In this document: positions 1-7,668 of the stretch, one piece after another
Layout of the letters: every line of letters begins with the position of its first letter
How positions within the stretch are numbered: position 1 is the first letter of the stretch
DNA from: Pseudomonadota bacterium
GTDB lineage: Bacteria; Pseudomonadota; Gammaproteobacteria; Burkholderiales; Ferrovaceae
Direction: 5' to 3'
Assembly: GCA_021811005.1 (NCBI GenBank)
Contig: JAJZPY010000071.1
Coordinates: forward strand, 1-10,585
DNA: 10,585 nucleotides
The notes under the pieces: model-generated
Database searches by the model: none
The model's input: the letters and a program-made list of their open reading frames with translations, nothing else
Told to the model about the DNA's origin: nothing
Made by a program: the position numbers and the translations under genes

Positions 1-120
1 CAGAGCCAGGATCCGGACGCCATGCCCAACCGCTTCTATACTTACGGCGTCGTGGCGCGGCTCGCCATGCTGGCAGCCGCCCTGGAGCTGGAAGACATGG
101 CCGCAACGCAGGAGGAGTGA
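1..120 (+). CDS. gshA: Probable glutamate-cysteine ligase, C-terminal end only (partial)
   Basis: An open frame runs in from the left edge and ends in TGA at 118-120, leaving the last 39 residues. The tail contains MPNRFYTYGVVARLAMLAAA followed by a short acidic end (QEE). This resembles my recollection of the C-terminus of the betaproteobacterial/Acidithiobacillus-type glutamate-cysteine ligase, which joins glutamate and cysteine in the cytoplasm as the first step of glutathione synthesis. Position is the stronger argument: gshB starts 6 nt after its stop, and its ribosome binding site (GGAGGAG, 111-117) lies inside the end of this gene, so the two are co-transcribed. Too little protein is present to see catalytic residues. 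The assignment therefore rests on context plus a short tail match; another gene preceding gshB is possible. Confidence 0.6.
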   Translation, partial: QSQDPDAMPNRFYTYGVVARLAMLAAALELEDMAATQEE

Positions 121-126
121 GCCCCC

Positions 127-1068
127 ATGAAACTGGCCTTCATCGTAGACCCGCTCACGTCCCTGCAACCGAAAAAGGATTCCAGCATCGAAATGATGCG
201 AGCAGCCGTGCGGCGAGGCCACACGCTGCATGCCATCGAACCCGGGGGACTGCATCTGGCGCAGGGACAGGTTCTGGCCCGCGCCATCCCCATCACGCTC
301 ACGGGCGAAACATCGCCCTGGTTTTCCGCCCAGGCTCCCGCGCTCCTGCCGCTCACCCATTTCGACGCCGTGCTGATGCGCAAGGATCCGCCCGTGGATT
401 CGGAATACCTTTATGCCACTTATCTACTGGAACTTGCCGAAGGCGCGGGGGCCCGCGTCTTCAACCGGCCCCGGGCGCTGCGCGATTTCAACGAAAAGCT
501 GGCAGCGGCCCGCTTTCCGGAGCTTTCTCCCCCGCTGCTGGTCTCCTGCCGCGAAGACGTGCTGCGCGATTTCGTGCGAACCCAGGGCGACGTCATTTTC
601 AAGCCGCTGGACAGCATGGGAGGCAACGAGATCTTCCGCGTCTCGGAACAGGACCCCAATTTCGGGGTGATTCTGGAAACCATGACACGCCGGGGACAGC
701 GCACCATCATGGCCCAGCGCTACCTGCCCGCCATCGTTGACGGCGACAAGCGGATTCTGGTGGTGGACGGGGAAGTCATGCCTTACTGCCTGGCGCGCAT
801 TCCCGCCAGCGGAGAAACCCGTGGCAACCTGGCGGCGGGCGGCAGCGGCCGCGCCCAGCCCCTGTCGCCGCGCGACCGGTTCATTGCCGAAGCCGTGGCC
901 CCCACGCTGAAGGCAGCCGGCTTGCTGCTGGCCGGACTCGACGTGATCGGCGACTGCCTCACGGAAATCAACGTGACCAGCCCCACCTGCATGCGGGAAA
1001 TCCGCGATCAGACGGGCGTGGATACCGGCCAGGCCGTCATCGAAGCCCTGGAACGCACTGTTCGCTGA
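127..1068 (+). CDS. gshB: Glutathione synthase (ATP-grasp ligase)
   Basis: This enzyme joins gamma-glutamylcysteine and glycine with ATP to make glutathione in the cytoplasm. The 313-residue product has the family's usual length. It aligns end to end with my recollection of E. coli GshB: N-terminal FIVDPL and KKDSS, MRKDPPVD at 84-91, NRPRALRDFNEKL at 113-125, the ATP-grasp lysine and glycine loop KPLDSMGGNEIFR at 159-171, GDKRILVVDGE at 206-216, RGNLAAGG at 232-239 and the metal-binding TEINVTSPT at 279-287. The ATG at 127 is chosen because it gives the family N-terminus. It has a strong Shine-Dalgarno, GGAGGAG at 111-117, inside the end of the upstream gene, which points to coupled translation with gshA. 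The TGA stop touches the stop of the opposing ddl gene. All key motifs are present, so function is expected to be intact. Confidence 0.97.
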   Translation: MKLAFIVDPLTSLQPKKDSSIEMMRAAVRRGHTLHAIEPGGLHLAQGQVLARAIPITLTGETSPWFSAQAPALLPLTHFDAVLMRKDPPVDSEYLYATYLLELAEGAGARVFNRPRALRDFNEKLAAARFPELSPPLLVSCREDVLRDFVRTQGDVIFKPLDSMGGNEIFRVSEQDPNFGVILETMTRRGQRTIMAQRYLPAIVDGDKRILVVDGEVMPYCLARIPASGETRGNLAAGGSGRAQPLSPRDRFIAEAVAPTLKAAGLLLAGLDVIGDCLTEINVTSPTCMREIRDQTGVDTGQAVIEALERTVR

Positions 1069-2073
1069 TCAGGCCGGCAGGGCAAGCCGGCAGATGCGAT
1101 CCACCAGTTCGCCAAAGGAAATCCCCTGCGCCGCAGCCGCTTGCGGCAGCAGGCTCATGGCCGTGAGCCCCGGCAACGTGTTCACTTCCAGGCACCACAG
1201 CTGACCGCCACGATCCAGGCGGAAATCGCTGCGGCTGTATCCTTTCAGTTTCAGAGCCCGGTGCGCCTGCAGCGACAGCTGCTGCACCTGGCAGGCGATG
1301 TCCGCCGGAAGGTCCGCGGGAAAGACCTCCTGGGCGCCTCCCGGCTGATATTTCGCTTCGTAGTCGAAAATTTCACCGCGCTTGAGAATGATTTCACCAA
1401 CGGCCAGGGCCCCATCGCCCAGCACGGGGCACGTCAGTTCCCGCCCCGGAACGAAGCGCTCGATCATCACTTCGTCATCAAAAGCCCGCGCCGCCGCCAC
1501 CGCGGAATCCAGTGCCGCGGCTTCGCGCACCACGGAAAGCCCCACGGTCGACCCCTGCTTGCTCGGCTTCACGACCACCGGCCATCCCAGGCGCTCGCCC
1601 ACGGCCCGGGCATCGGCAGGCGCCATGATCCAGTCCGGTGTCGGCACAGCCGCCGCCACCAGCAACCGCTTGGCAATGTCCTTGTCCATGGCCACGGCGC
1701 TGCCCAATACCCCACTGCCCGTATAGGGAATGCCGGTCATTTCCAGCAGACCCTGCATGCGCCCGTCCTCGCCCGAACCTCCATGCAATGCCAAAAACCA
1801 CAGGTCGATGGAGGCATTCCCGGGCGGCTTCAGGAGTTCCTGGAGTGAGGAGCCGCCGTTGGCGCCGGCCGCCGGCGGAACCGCCGTCACGGCGCGCGAA
1901 AAAAGGGCCGCTTCCTGACCGGCATCGAGCCAACCGTGCCGGGTATCCACGGCCCACACGCGGTGCCCGCGCTCGCGCAAGGCCTTGACCACCTGGGCCG
2001 CGCTGGCGATGGATACATCGCGTTCCGAACTGTCGCCCCCCAGCAGCACAGCCACATTCAACACAGGTTTCAC
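1069..2073 (-). CDS. ddl: D-alanine--D-alanine ligase
   Basis: This cytoplasmic ATP-grasp enzyme makes the D-Ala-D-Ala dipeptide that ends the peptidoglycan stem peptide. The 334-residue product shows the N-terminal GGDSSERDVS (12-21, with Glu17 as the likely D-Ala-binding Glu), LHGGSGEDG (96-104), YTGSGVLGSAVAMDK (117-131), the ATP-grasp VKPSKQGSTVG (168-178), YEAKY (238-242) and the metal-binding EVNTLPGLT (296-304). The tyrosine of EAKY corresponds to Tyr216 of E. coli DdlB. VanA-type D-Ala-D-Lac ligases lack it, so a D-Ala-D-Ala product is expected. Translation begins at GTG (2073-2071), 6 nt after the ppc stop, with only weak AAAGAA upstream, so it probably depends on the ppc transcript and on coupling. 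It is about 28 residues longer than DdlB; part of the extra length appears to be a Pro/Gly/Ala-rich stretch at about 62-86. It is not beside mur or fts genes, so whether it is the sole Ddl cannot be told from here. Confidence 0.95.
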   Translation of the reverse strand: MKPVLNVAVLLGGDSSERDVSIASAAQVVKALRERGHRVWAVDTRHGWLDAGQEAALFSRAVTAVPPAAGANGGSSLQELLKPPGNASIDLWFLALHGGSGEDGRMQGLLEMTGIPYTGSGVLGSAVAMDKDIAKRLLVAAAVPTPDWIMAPADARAVGERLGWPVVVKPSKQGSTVGLSVVREAAALDSAVAAARAFDDEVMIERFVPGRELTCPVLGDGALAVGEIILKRGEIFDYEAKYQPGGAQEVFPADLPADIACQVQQLSLQAHRALKLKGYSRSDFRLDRGGQLWCLEVNTLPGLTAMSLLPQAAAAQGISFGELVDRICRLALPA

Positions 2074-2079
2074 TGTTCT

Positions 2080-4839
2080 TTACCCGCTGTTTCGCAAGCC
2101 GGCAGCCACACCGTTGATGGTCAGGTAAATCGCGCGCTTGACCGCTTCTTCCGAACGGCCCGCACGGAAATTGCGCAACAGGTCCACCTGCAGGTGGTTG
2201 AGGGGATCCAGATAGGGGCTGCGTTCCCGGATGCTGCGCGACAGGGTCGGGTTGGACTCGAGAAAACCCTTCTGGCCCGTGATGGCGAACAACGCCTGGG
2301 CCGTGAGCTCGAACTCGCGTTCAATTTCCGAAAACACCCGCTGGCGGAGGTCGGGATCGGACACCAGCGCCGCGTACCGTCCCGCGATGCTCAAATCGGT
2401 TTTGGCCAGCACCATGTCCATGTTGGACAACAGCGCCTGCAGGAAAGGCCAGGTCTGGACCATCTGCTGCAGCTTCGCCAGGCCATCAGGATGCCGGGCC
2501 CGGAATTTTTCCACGGCCGTCCCAAATCCGTACCAGCCCGGGATGATCATGCGCGACTGGCCCCAGCTGAAAACCCAGGGAATGGCCCGCAAATCCTCGA
2601 TACGTTCAGATTTCTTGCGCGAAGCCGGCCGGCTGCCGATATTGAGCTCCGAAATTTCCCGGACCGGTGTCGCTTCACGGAAAAAGCGGTCAAAGCCGGG
2701 AGTTTCGTAGACCAGTTCGCGATAACGCCTGAAGGAGTATTCCGCCAGCTCTTCCATGACCTCGTAAAACGCTTCGCGCCCTTCCAGGTCCTTGTCGCGG
2801 TCGAGCAGGGTGGCTTCGATCGTGGCGGCCACCAGGGTTTCCAGGTTGCGCCGGCCGATGCCGGGATCGGAATATTTGCTGGCGATCACTTCGCCCTGTT
2901 CCGTGAGCCGGATCTGGGCATTCACGCTGCCGGCAGGCTGGGCCAGGATGCCGTAGTAGCTGGGTCCACCCCCGCGCCCGACCGAACCGCCGCGCCCATG
3001 GAACAGGCGCATTTCGATGCCGTGCTCGGCAAACACCTGGACCAGGGTTTTTTCCGCCTTGTAGAGTTCCCAGTTGGCCGTCAGGAAGCCGCCGTCCTTG
3101 TTGCTGTCGGAATAGCCCAGCATGACTTCCTGGGTGTTGTGGCGACTGGCCAGCAGCGTGCGGTACAGCTTGAGCGAAAACAGGCGCGACATGATGGCCC
3201 CGCAACCGCGCAGATCCCCGATGGTTTCAAACAGGGGGATGATGTTCATGGACAACTGCGGCGTCTCGCCCGGGCGCATGAGCCCCACTTCCTTCATGAT
3301 CAGTGCCACTTCCAGAATGTCGCTGACGCTGTCCGTCTTGGAAATGATGTAGTTGGGCAGCGCTTCCGGGCCCAGGCGCTGCTGCAGCAGGGCGGCCATT
3401 TCAAACGTGGCCAGTTCGCTTTGCACGACATCGCTGTACTGGGCAAAAGGGAAACGCAGCGGCCGGGGGCTGCCCAGCTCGCGGACCAGGATTTCGATGC
3501 GCTGGTCTTCGTCCAGGGCCTGGTAATGGATGCCCGTGCCCGCATGATGCAGCAGTTCGGCCACGGTTTTTTCGTGAAACTCCGAATGCTGGCGCAGGTC
3601 GAGCGGTGCCAGGTGGAACCCGAAGGAGGACACCGCACGCTGCAGGAGGCGCAGGCGCCCTCCGGCCAGCAGTCCCGAACCGTGGCTTTGCAGGGAAAGC
3701 CGCAGGATTTCAAGGTCTGCTGCAAATTCCGACGGCGAACGGTAAGGCTCGGGTTGCAGCACCGCCCCGTCGTCCACCCCTTGTATCAAGCGCTTCGCGG
3801 TGTGGCTGAGTCGCGCATGAATATGGGTGATGGCGCGACGGTAGGGCTCCTCCATCCGGCTGTCCGCCATTTCCGGCGACTGCTCTGCCAGGCGGATCAA
3901 GTCTTCGGAGAGCGAAACCAGGCGCGAGGACAGGGACAATTCGCCCCGCAGCGACAGCAGCTGCTGCAAATAGAACTCCAGCACCACGGCGCTGTGCCGG
4001 CGCAAGGCATGTTCCGTCACGTCGGCCGTCACGAACGGATTGCCATCGCGATCTCCACCGATCCAGCTGCCCATGCGCAGGAAGGAGGGCAGATCCCGGG
4101 CGACTTCCGAATAATCCGGATCCGATGCCAGGGCATCCTCGATTTGGGAGCACAGGCGCGGTACTTCCCGCAGGAACGTGTACCGGTAGTAGGACAGGCC
4201 GTTTTCGATTTCGTCGTGAACGCGCAGCTTGAAGGTGCGCAATTCGTTGGTCTGCCACAAGGTCAGTATGGCGCGGCGCAGGGACGCCTCGTTTTCGACG
4301 CGCTCTTCCGGCGTCATGGCCACCCGCGTGCGTTCGCCCAAGCGGCTGGCAATCATGAGGTGACAGTCCAGAACGCTCTTGCGCTGGACTTCCGTGGGAT
4401 GCGCAGTCAGCACGGGAGATACCAGCGCTTTTGAAAAGAAGTCTTTCAGGTCGCCTGCCTTGACGCCCTCCTGCTTGATGCGGTGCAGGGCCAGGGCCAC
4501 GCTGCCTTCACGCGGCGGGGCGCCCGCCTGGGAATAGGCGATGCGCCGCCGGTTGTGGTGCAGGTCTTCGGCGATATTGGCCAGGTGGGAAAAATAACTG
4601 AACGCCCGAACCACCGCGATCGTGTGCTCCGGGCTCAGGCCGTCCAGGCTGTGGTCCAGCAGGGACCGGGCTTGCGGGTCTTCGCTGCGGCGGTAGCGGA
4701 TGGCTGTCTGGCGGATGCCTTCGATCAGCTGAAAAATATCCTCGCCTTCCTGCTCGCGCAGGGTATCGCCCAGGATCCGGCCCAGAAAACGGATGTCTTC
4801 GCGCAGCGGGTGGTCCTTGTCTGCCGACGATGCGTTCAT
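2080..4839 (-). CDS. ppc: Phosphoenolpyruvate carboxylase
   Basis: This cytoplasmic enzyme carboxylates phosphoenolpyruvate with bicarbonate to oxaloacetate and refills the TCA cycle. At 919 residues it is slightly longer than the E. coli enzyme (883). Visible signatures are LTAHPTEVQRKS with catalytic His147, GSWIGGDRDGNPFVT around 257-271, YSDSNKDGG at 576-584 with an active-site Lys581, and the glycine loop HGRGGSVGRGGGP at 614-626. IPWVFSWGQSR and IPGWYGFG follow (753-773). It ends LRNSG, where most relatives have RNTG. The Asn corresponds to the aspartate-binding Asn881 of E. coli PEPC, so feedback inhibition by aspartate is plausible (inference). The ATG at 4839 is preceded by a GGGGG tract 5 nt upstream. 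It is divergent from hemC and is followed 6 nt later by ddl, so both are probably on one mRNA. I found no clear minus-strand promoter in the 78-nt gap. Confidence 0.98.
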   Translation of the reverse strand: MNASSADKDHPLREDIRFLGRILGDTLREQEGEDIFQLIEGIRQTAIRYRRSEDPQARSLLDHSLDGLSPEHTIAVVRAFSYFSHLANIAEDLHHNRRRIAYSQAGAPPREGSVALALHRIKQEGVKAGDLKDFFSKALVSPVLTAHPTEVQRKSVLDCHLMIASRLGERTRVAMTPEERVENEASLRRAILTLWQTNELRTFKLRVHDEIENGLSYYRYTFLREVPRLCSQIEDALASDPDYSEVARDLPSFLRMGSWIGGDRDGNPFVTADVTEHALRRHSAVVLEFYLQQLLSLRGELSLSSRLVSLSEDLIRLAEQSPEMADSRMEEPYRRAITHIHARLSHTAKRLIQGVDDGAVLQPEPYRSPSEFAADLEILRLSLQSHGSGLLAGGRLRLLQRAVSSFGFHLAPLDLRQHSEFHEKTVAELLHHAGTGIHYQALDEDQRIEILVRELGSPRPLRFPFAQYSDVVQSELATFEMAALLQQRLGPEALPNYIISKTDSVSDILEVALIMKEVGLMRPGETPQLSMNIIPLFETIGDLRGCGAIMSRLFSLKLYRTLLASRHNTQEVMLGYSDSNKDGGFLTANWELYKAEKTLVQVFAEHGIEMRLFHGRGGSVGRGGGPSYYGILAQPAGSVNAQIRLTEQGEVIASKYSDPGIGRRNLETLVAATIEATLLDRDKDLEGREAFYEVMEELAEYSFRRYRELVYETPGFDRFFREATPVREISELNIGSRPASRKKSERIEDLRAIPWVFSWGQSRMIIPGWYGFGTAVEKFRARHPDGLAKLQQMVQTWPFLQALLSNMDMVLAKTDLSIAGRYAALVSDPDLRQRVFSEIEREFELTAQALFAITGQKGFLESNPTLSRSIRERSPYLDPLNHLQVDLLRNFRAGRSEEAVKRAIYLTINGVAAGLRNSG

Positions 4840-4848
4840 GCCAACCCC

Positions 4849-4876
4849 CGGACAGCTGCAGGCTTCGTGCTACACT
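4849..4876 (+). promoter_or_regulatory. Candidate sigma-70 promoter for the hemC operon
   Basis: The gap between the divergent ppc and hemC genes contains CGGACA (4849-4854, 4 of 6 to TTGACA), then 16 nt, then an extended -10, TGC followed by TACACT (4871-4876, 4 of 6 to TATAAT). A start about 7 nt downstream, near 4883, would give a leader of about 35 nt before the hemC ATG. This is a motif match by eye; no operator or riboswitch-like structure is evident in the short leader. Confidence 0.5.
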
Positions 4877-4917
4877 CCGTGCCCATAGACGATCCCCGCC
4901 CATTCCGCTCACACACC

Positions 4918-5853
4918 ATGTCATCCGCTCCAAAAATCACGATTGCCACCCGCGAAAGCCGCCTTGCCTTATGGCAGGCCGAACATGTCCGGGATCGATT
5001 GCTGGAATTATATCCGCATGCCGAGGTCCGGTTGCTGGGAATGACAACCACCGGCGACCAAATCCTGGATCGCACCCTGGCCGCAGTGGGTGGAAAAGGG
5101 CTGTTCGTGAAGGAACTGGAGCTCGCCATGCTCGAGCGGCGCGCCGAAATGGCCGTCCATTCCATGAAAGACGTGCCGATGGAACTGCCCCCCGAATTCA
5201 CGCTGTGCGTGGCAGGAGAGCGCGAAGACCCAAGGGACGCCTTTGTCTCCGGCCAATATGACTGCCTGGAGGAACTGCCTGCCGGCGCGGTGGTGGGCAC
5301 TTCCAGCCTGCGCCGCGAATGCCAGCTGCGCGCCCGCCACTCCCACCTTTCCATCCGGCCGTTGCGAGGCAATCTGGACACGCGCCTGCGCAAGCTGGAT
5401 GCCGGGGAGTACCAGGCCATCATTCTGGCTGCTGCCGGCTTGAAGCGCCTGGGGCTTGCCAACCGCATCCGCTCCCTGCTGCCCCTTGAAGCCAGCCTTC
5501 CGGCAGTTGGCCAGGGAGCCCTGGGGCTCGAATTCCGCACCGACCATCCCCACTTGGCAGACTGGCTTGCGCCGCTGCGCAACGCCGCCAATGAAGCCTG
5601 CGTATGGGCAGAACGCACGGTCTCCCGCCGCCTCGCCGGCAGCTGCGACGTACCGCTCGGCGCCCATGCCACGATCGAGAACGGCATCCTGAGCCTGCAA
5701 GCGTTCGTCGGCAGCCCTGATGGCCGCCGCATCGTGCGCGCAGCGGGTCGCGGGGACGCCACAGCTCCCGTGGAATTGGGAGAAACTGTGGCGGAACAGT
5801 TGCTTGTCCAGGGGGCGGCGGATATCCTGAACTCATGTCGGAGTGCGGGATAA
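4918..5853 (+). CDS. hemC: Porphobilinogen deaminase (hydroxymethylbilane synthase)
   Basis: HemC polymerises four porphobilinogens into hydroxymethylbilane in the cytoplasm, on the way to heme and other tetrapyrroles. The 311-residue product has the usual length. It shows the N-terminal ITIATRESRLALWQAE (7-22), KGLFVKELE (60-68), HSMKDVP (81-87) with the catalytic Asp85, SSLRRECQLR (129-138), GNLDTRL (151-157) and GSCDVP (241-246), where Cys243 is the attachment site of the dipyrromethane cofactor. The frame stays open far upstream, but the ATG at 4918 gives the family N-terminus. An in-frame GTG at 4879 lies before the predicted transcription start and is unlikely to be used. No Shine-Dalgarno precedes the ATG (CCGCTCACACACC), so initiation may depend on an unstructured leader. 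It heads the hemCDXY run, with hemD 10 nt downstream. Confidence 0.97.
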   Translation: MSSAPKITIATRESRLALWQAEHVRDRLLELYPHAEVRLLGMTTTGDQILDRTLAAVGGKGLFVKELELAMLERRAEMAVHSMKDVPMELPPEFTLCVAGEREDPRDAFVSGQYDCLEELPAGAVVGTSSLRRECQLRARHSHLSIRPLRGNLDTRLRKLDAGEYQAIILAAAGLKRLGLANRIRSLLPLEASLPAVGQGALGLEFRTDHPHLADWLAPLRNAANEACVWAERTVSRRLAGSCDVPLGAHATIENGILSLQAFVGSPDGRRIVRAAGRGDATAPVELGETVAEQLLVQGAADILNSCRSAG

Positions 5854-5860
5854 GGCGGAG
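5854..5860 (+). promoter_or_regulatory. Ribosome binding site of hemD (start-deciding)
   Basis: GGCGGAG directly follows the hemC TAA. It lies 3 nt before ATG 5864 and 6 nt before an adjacent in-frame GTG at 5867, and downstream of a third in-frame start, GTG 5843, which would overlap hemC. Its position favours 5864 or 5867 over 5843; the difference between the first two is one residue. Confidence 0.55.
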
Positions 5861-5863
5861 TCC

Positions 5864-6631
5864 ATGGTGTCGCGCGAACCACTTGCCCGGCGCCCAGGCC
5901 TTCTGATCACACGGCCGCAGGCGCTGGGAGCCGAGCTCGCAGCCCGCGTTGTCCAGGAGGGCGGGAGGGCCTGGTTGTTTCCAACGCTGGAAATCAGGCC
6001 GCTGCCGTTCAATGCCGAGCAGGCGAAGGCCCTGCTTGCCCCTGCTGACTGGATCGTTTTCATCAGCGCCAATGCGGTCTCGTTCGGCTGGCCCTGGGTG
6101 ATCCGCTGCGCGCCTGTGCGCGCGCAACTGGCCGCCGTCGGTCGCGCCACGGCAGAGCGCCTGGAACAACAGAGCCGGTTGCCCGTGCTGCACCCCACCC
6201 AGGGCGCCGACAGCGAAGCGTTGCTGGCCCTGCCGGAATTCTCGGCTCCTGCCGGAAAAACAGTGGTGATCGTGCGTGGCCGGGGAGGGCGGGAGTGGCT
6301 CAAATCGACGCTCGAATCGCGCGGAGCGCATGTGAACTATCTGGAATGTTATGAGCGCTGTCTGCCACACTCCGACCCCGGGGAACTGGACGACGCCCTC
6401 GCGCAGGGCGCCGTCATCAGCGTCCAGAGTGCGGAAGCTCTGAAAAATTTGTGGACCCTTGCCGGGGAAACCCGACATGACGTCCTGCAACGCTGCGATT
6501 TTCTGGTGTCTCACCCAAAAATCGCCGCCGCAGCCCAAAGCCTGGGCATCCGGCACATTCATGTGACGGAGCCTGGCGAAGCGGCGCTGGTTGCATACTG
6601 GAAAACTCTAACCACATTGTCGCCATCATGA
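5864..6631 (+). CDS. hemD: Uroporphyrinogen-III synthase
   Basis: HemD closes the linear HemC product into uroporphyrinogen III with inversion of ring D, in the cytoplasm. The 255-residue product has normal length and the two-lobed family pattern: LLITRPQA (13-20), WIVFISANAV (63-72), AAVGRATAERL (90-100), TQGADSEALL (112-121), then GKTVVIVRGRGGREWL (131-146), YLECYERC (159-166), ISVQSAEALKNL (185-196) and FLVSHPKIAAAAQSLG (213-228). The family is poorly conserved in sequence, so its place right after hemC supports the call strongly. ATG 5864 is preferred over GTG 5843 because GGCGGAG lies between them and the conserved lobe begins only about 10 residues in. Its TGA overlaps the hemX ATG as ATGA, so hemX translation is probably coupled to it. 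In some relatives hemD and hemX are fused; here they are separate frames. Confidence 0.94.
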   Translation: MVSREPLARRPGLLITRPQALGAELAARVVQEGGRAWLFPTLEIRPLPFNAEQAKALLAPADWIVFISANAVSFGWPWVIRCAPVRAQLAAVGRATAERLEQQSRLPVLHPTQGADSEALLALPEFSAPAGKTVVIVRGRGGREWLKSTLESRGAHVNYLECYERCLPHSDPGELDDALAQGAVISVQSAEALKNLWTLAGETRHDVLQRCDFLVSHPKIAAAAQSLGIRHIHVTEPGEAALVAYWKTLTTLSPS

Positions 6632-7668
6632 CTGACCTGCCTGCCCCTCCGGCCCCGACGCGCCGCCGGCCTGCGTTCCTGGATCGCCTCAACGCCCGCA
6701 ACGGCCTGTTGTGGGCTCTGCTGGCCCTGGTCCTGGTGGGGGTCCAATGGCTGGAGTCCCATGCAGAGATCGCCCGCCTGCAGCGGGAACTGGCCCAGCG
6801 GCTGGGCGAAGCCGACACCCTGGCCAGGCAAAACCAGGCCACCTCCCAACAGGCGGCCGAAAGCACGCGCGAAGCCGATGCGCGGCTGGCCGCCCTCGAA
6901 AGCCGTGTTGCGGAATCCCAGAACCAGCAGGTGGAACTCGAAGCCCTGTACCAGGAGCTTTCCAGGAACCGGGATGACTGGATTCTGGCTGAAGTGGAGC
7001 AACTGGTGGTGATTGCCAACCAGCAGCTGCAATTGACCGGAAATGTCCAGTCGGCGCTGTCCGCCCTCCAGGCGGCCGACCTGCGTCTGCAAAAAATCAG
7101 CAAACCGGCCTTCATTGCCGTGCGCCAGGTCCTGAACCAGGACATCGATCGCCTGCGGGCCCTCCCTTACGTGGATACGACCGGCATCAGCATCCGCCTG
7201 GACGATGTGGCGGCGGCGGTGGATTCACTGCCCCTGGCTTCCGAAACCCGGCCGGCCCATGCGCCCCCGGCCCAGCCGGCCCCTGCGGAAGGGGTTTTTA
7301 CCCGCATGGCGCACGAACTGTCCCTGGAGCTGGCCAAGGCCGTTCAAATTCGCCGCATGGACACGCCAGAATTGCCGCTGCTGAGTCCGGACCAGGATTT
7401 TTTCCTGAGGGAAAACCTGAAGCTTCGCCTCATGTCTGCCCGTCTGGGCGCCCTTTCGCGCAACGAAACCAGCTACCGGGCCGACCTGAAAGCCGCGCTG
7501 GTCTGGATGAACCGCTATTTCGACCGCAGCGCAAAACCGGTGCGCGCTGCACTCGACACGCTGCACCAGCTGAGCGACACCCCGGTCAACATCGCGCTGC
7601 CTGACGTCAATGCCACGCTCAATGCCGTGCGCAAGGCGCGGGCACCGCGGGAAGGGACCCATCGATGA
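6628..7668 (+). CDS. hemX: HemX-family inner-membrane protein (not a functional methyltransferase)
   Basis: This is a 346-residue protein of the proteobacterial HemX family, often labelled uroporphyrin-III C-methyltransferase. A cytoplasmic Pro/Arg-rich start (1-25) is followed by one transmembrane helix (about 26-42, GLLWALLALVLVGVQWL), a coiled coil (about 44-113, rich in A, E, Q and R), a helical core (114-200), a Pro/Ala linker (204-221) and the family hallmark LLSPDQDFFLRENLKLRL (251-268) leading to WMNRYFD (293-299). By topology the bulk should be periplasmic. I see no glycine-rich S-adenosylmethionine site like that of CysG or CobA, so the enzyme name is not supported. A scaffold or accessory role with HemY is inference. 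Its ATG overlaps the hemD stop (ATGA) without its own Shine-Dalgarno, and its stop overlaps hemY in the same way. Confidence 0.9.
   Translation: MTDLPAPPAPTRRRPAFLDRLNARNGLLWALLALVLVGVQWLESHAEIARLQRELAQRLGEADTLARQNQATSQQAAESTREADARLAALESRVAESQNQQVELEALYQELSRNRDDWILAEVEQLVVIANQQLQLTGNVQSALSALQAADLRLQKISKPAFIAVRQVLNQDIDRLRALPYVDTTGISIRLDDVAAAVDSLPLASETRPAHAPPAQPAPAEGVFTRMAHELSLELAKAVQIRRMDTPELPLLSPDQDFFLRENLKLRLMSARLGALSRNETSYRADLKAALVWMNRYFDRSAKPVRAALDTLHQLSDTPVNIALPDVNATLNAVRKARAPREGTHR

Noticed and set aside
1936..4434. 832-codon plus-strand open frame opposite ppc and the start of ddl
   Set aside because: It is antisense to two genes with complete family motifs. Its translation is rich in Q, R, H, G and A with no domain I recognise, as expected of the complement of GC-rich codons. 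No ribosome site or promoter supports it.
4483..4917. Upstream extension of the hemC frame (145 more codons)
   Set aside because: It runs antisense through the ppc 5' end and across the predicted hemC promoter. Known HemC proteins begin at the KITIATRES segment, so ATG 4918 is the start.
4836..5882. 348-codon minus-strand open frame opposite hemC
   Set aside because: Arg/Ser/Pro-rich shadow of hemC with no recognisable motif. The sense strand carries every HemC active-site residue.
5420..6562. 380-codon minus-strand open frame across hemC/hemD
   Set aside because: It overlaps two real genes antisense and has low-complexity G/R/Q composition, so I treat it as a codon-bias shadow.
7261..7290. 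Repeat-like CCGGCCC/AGCC sequence
   Set aside because: It encodes the Pro/Ala linker of HemX and is explained by codon repetition rather than a DNA repeat element.
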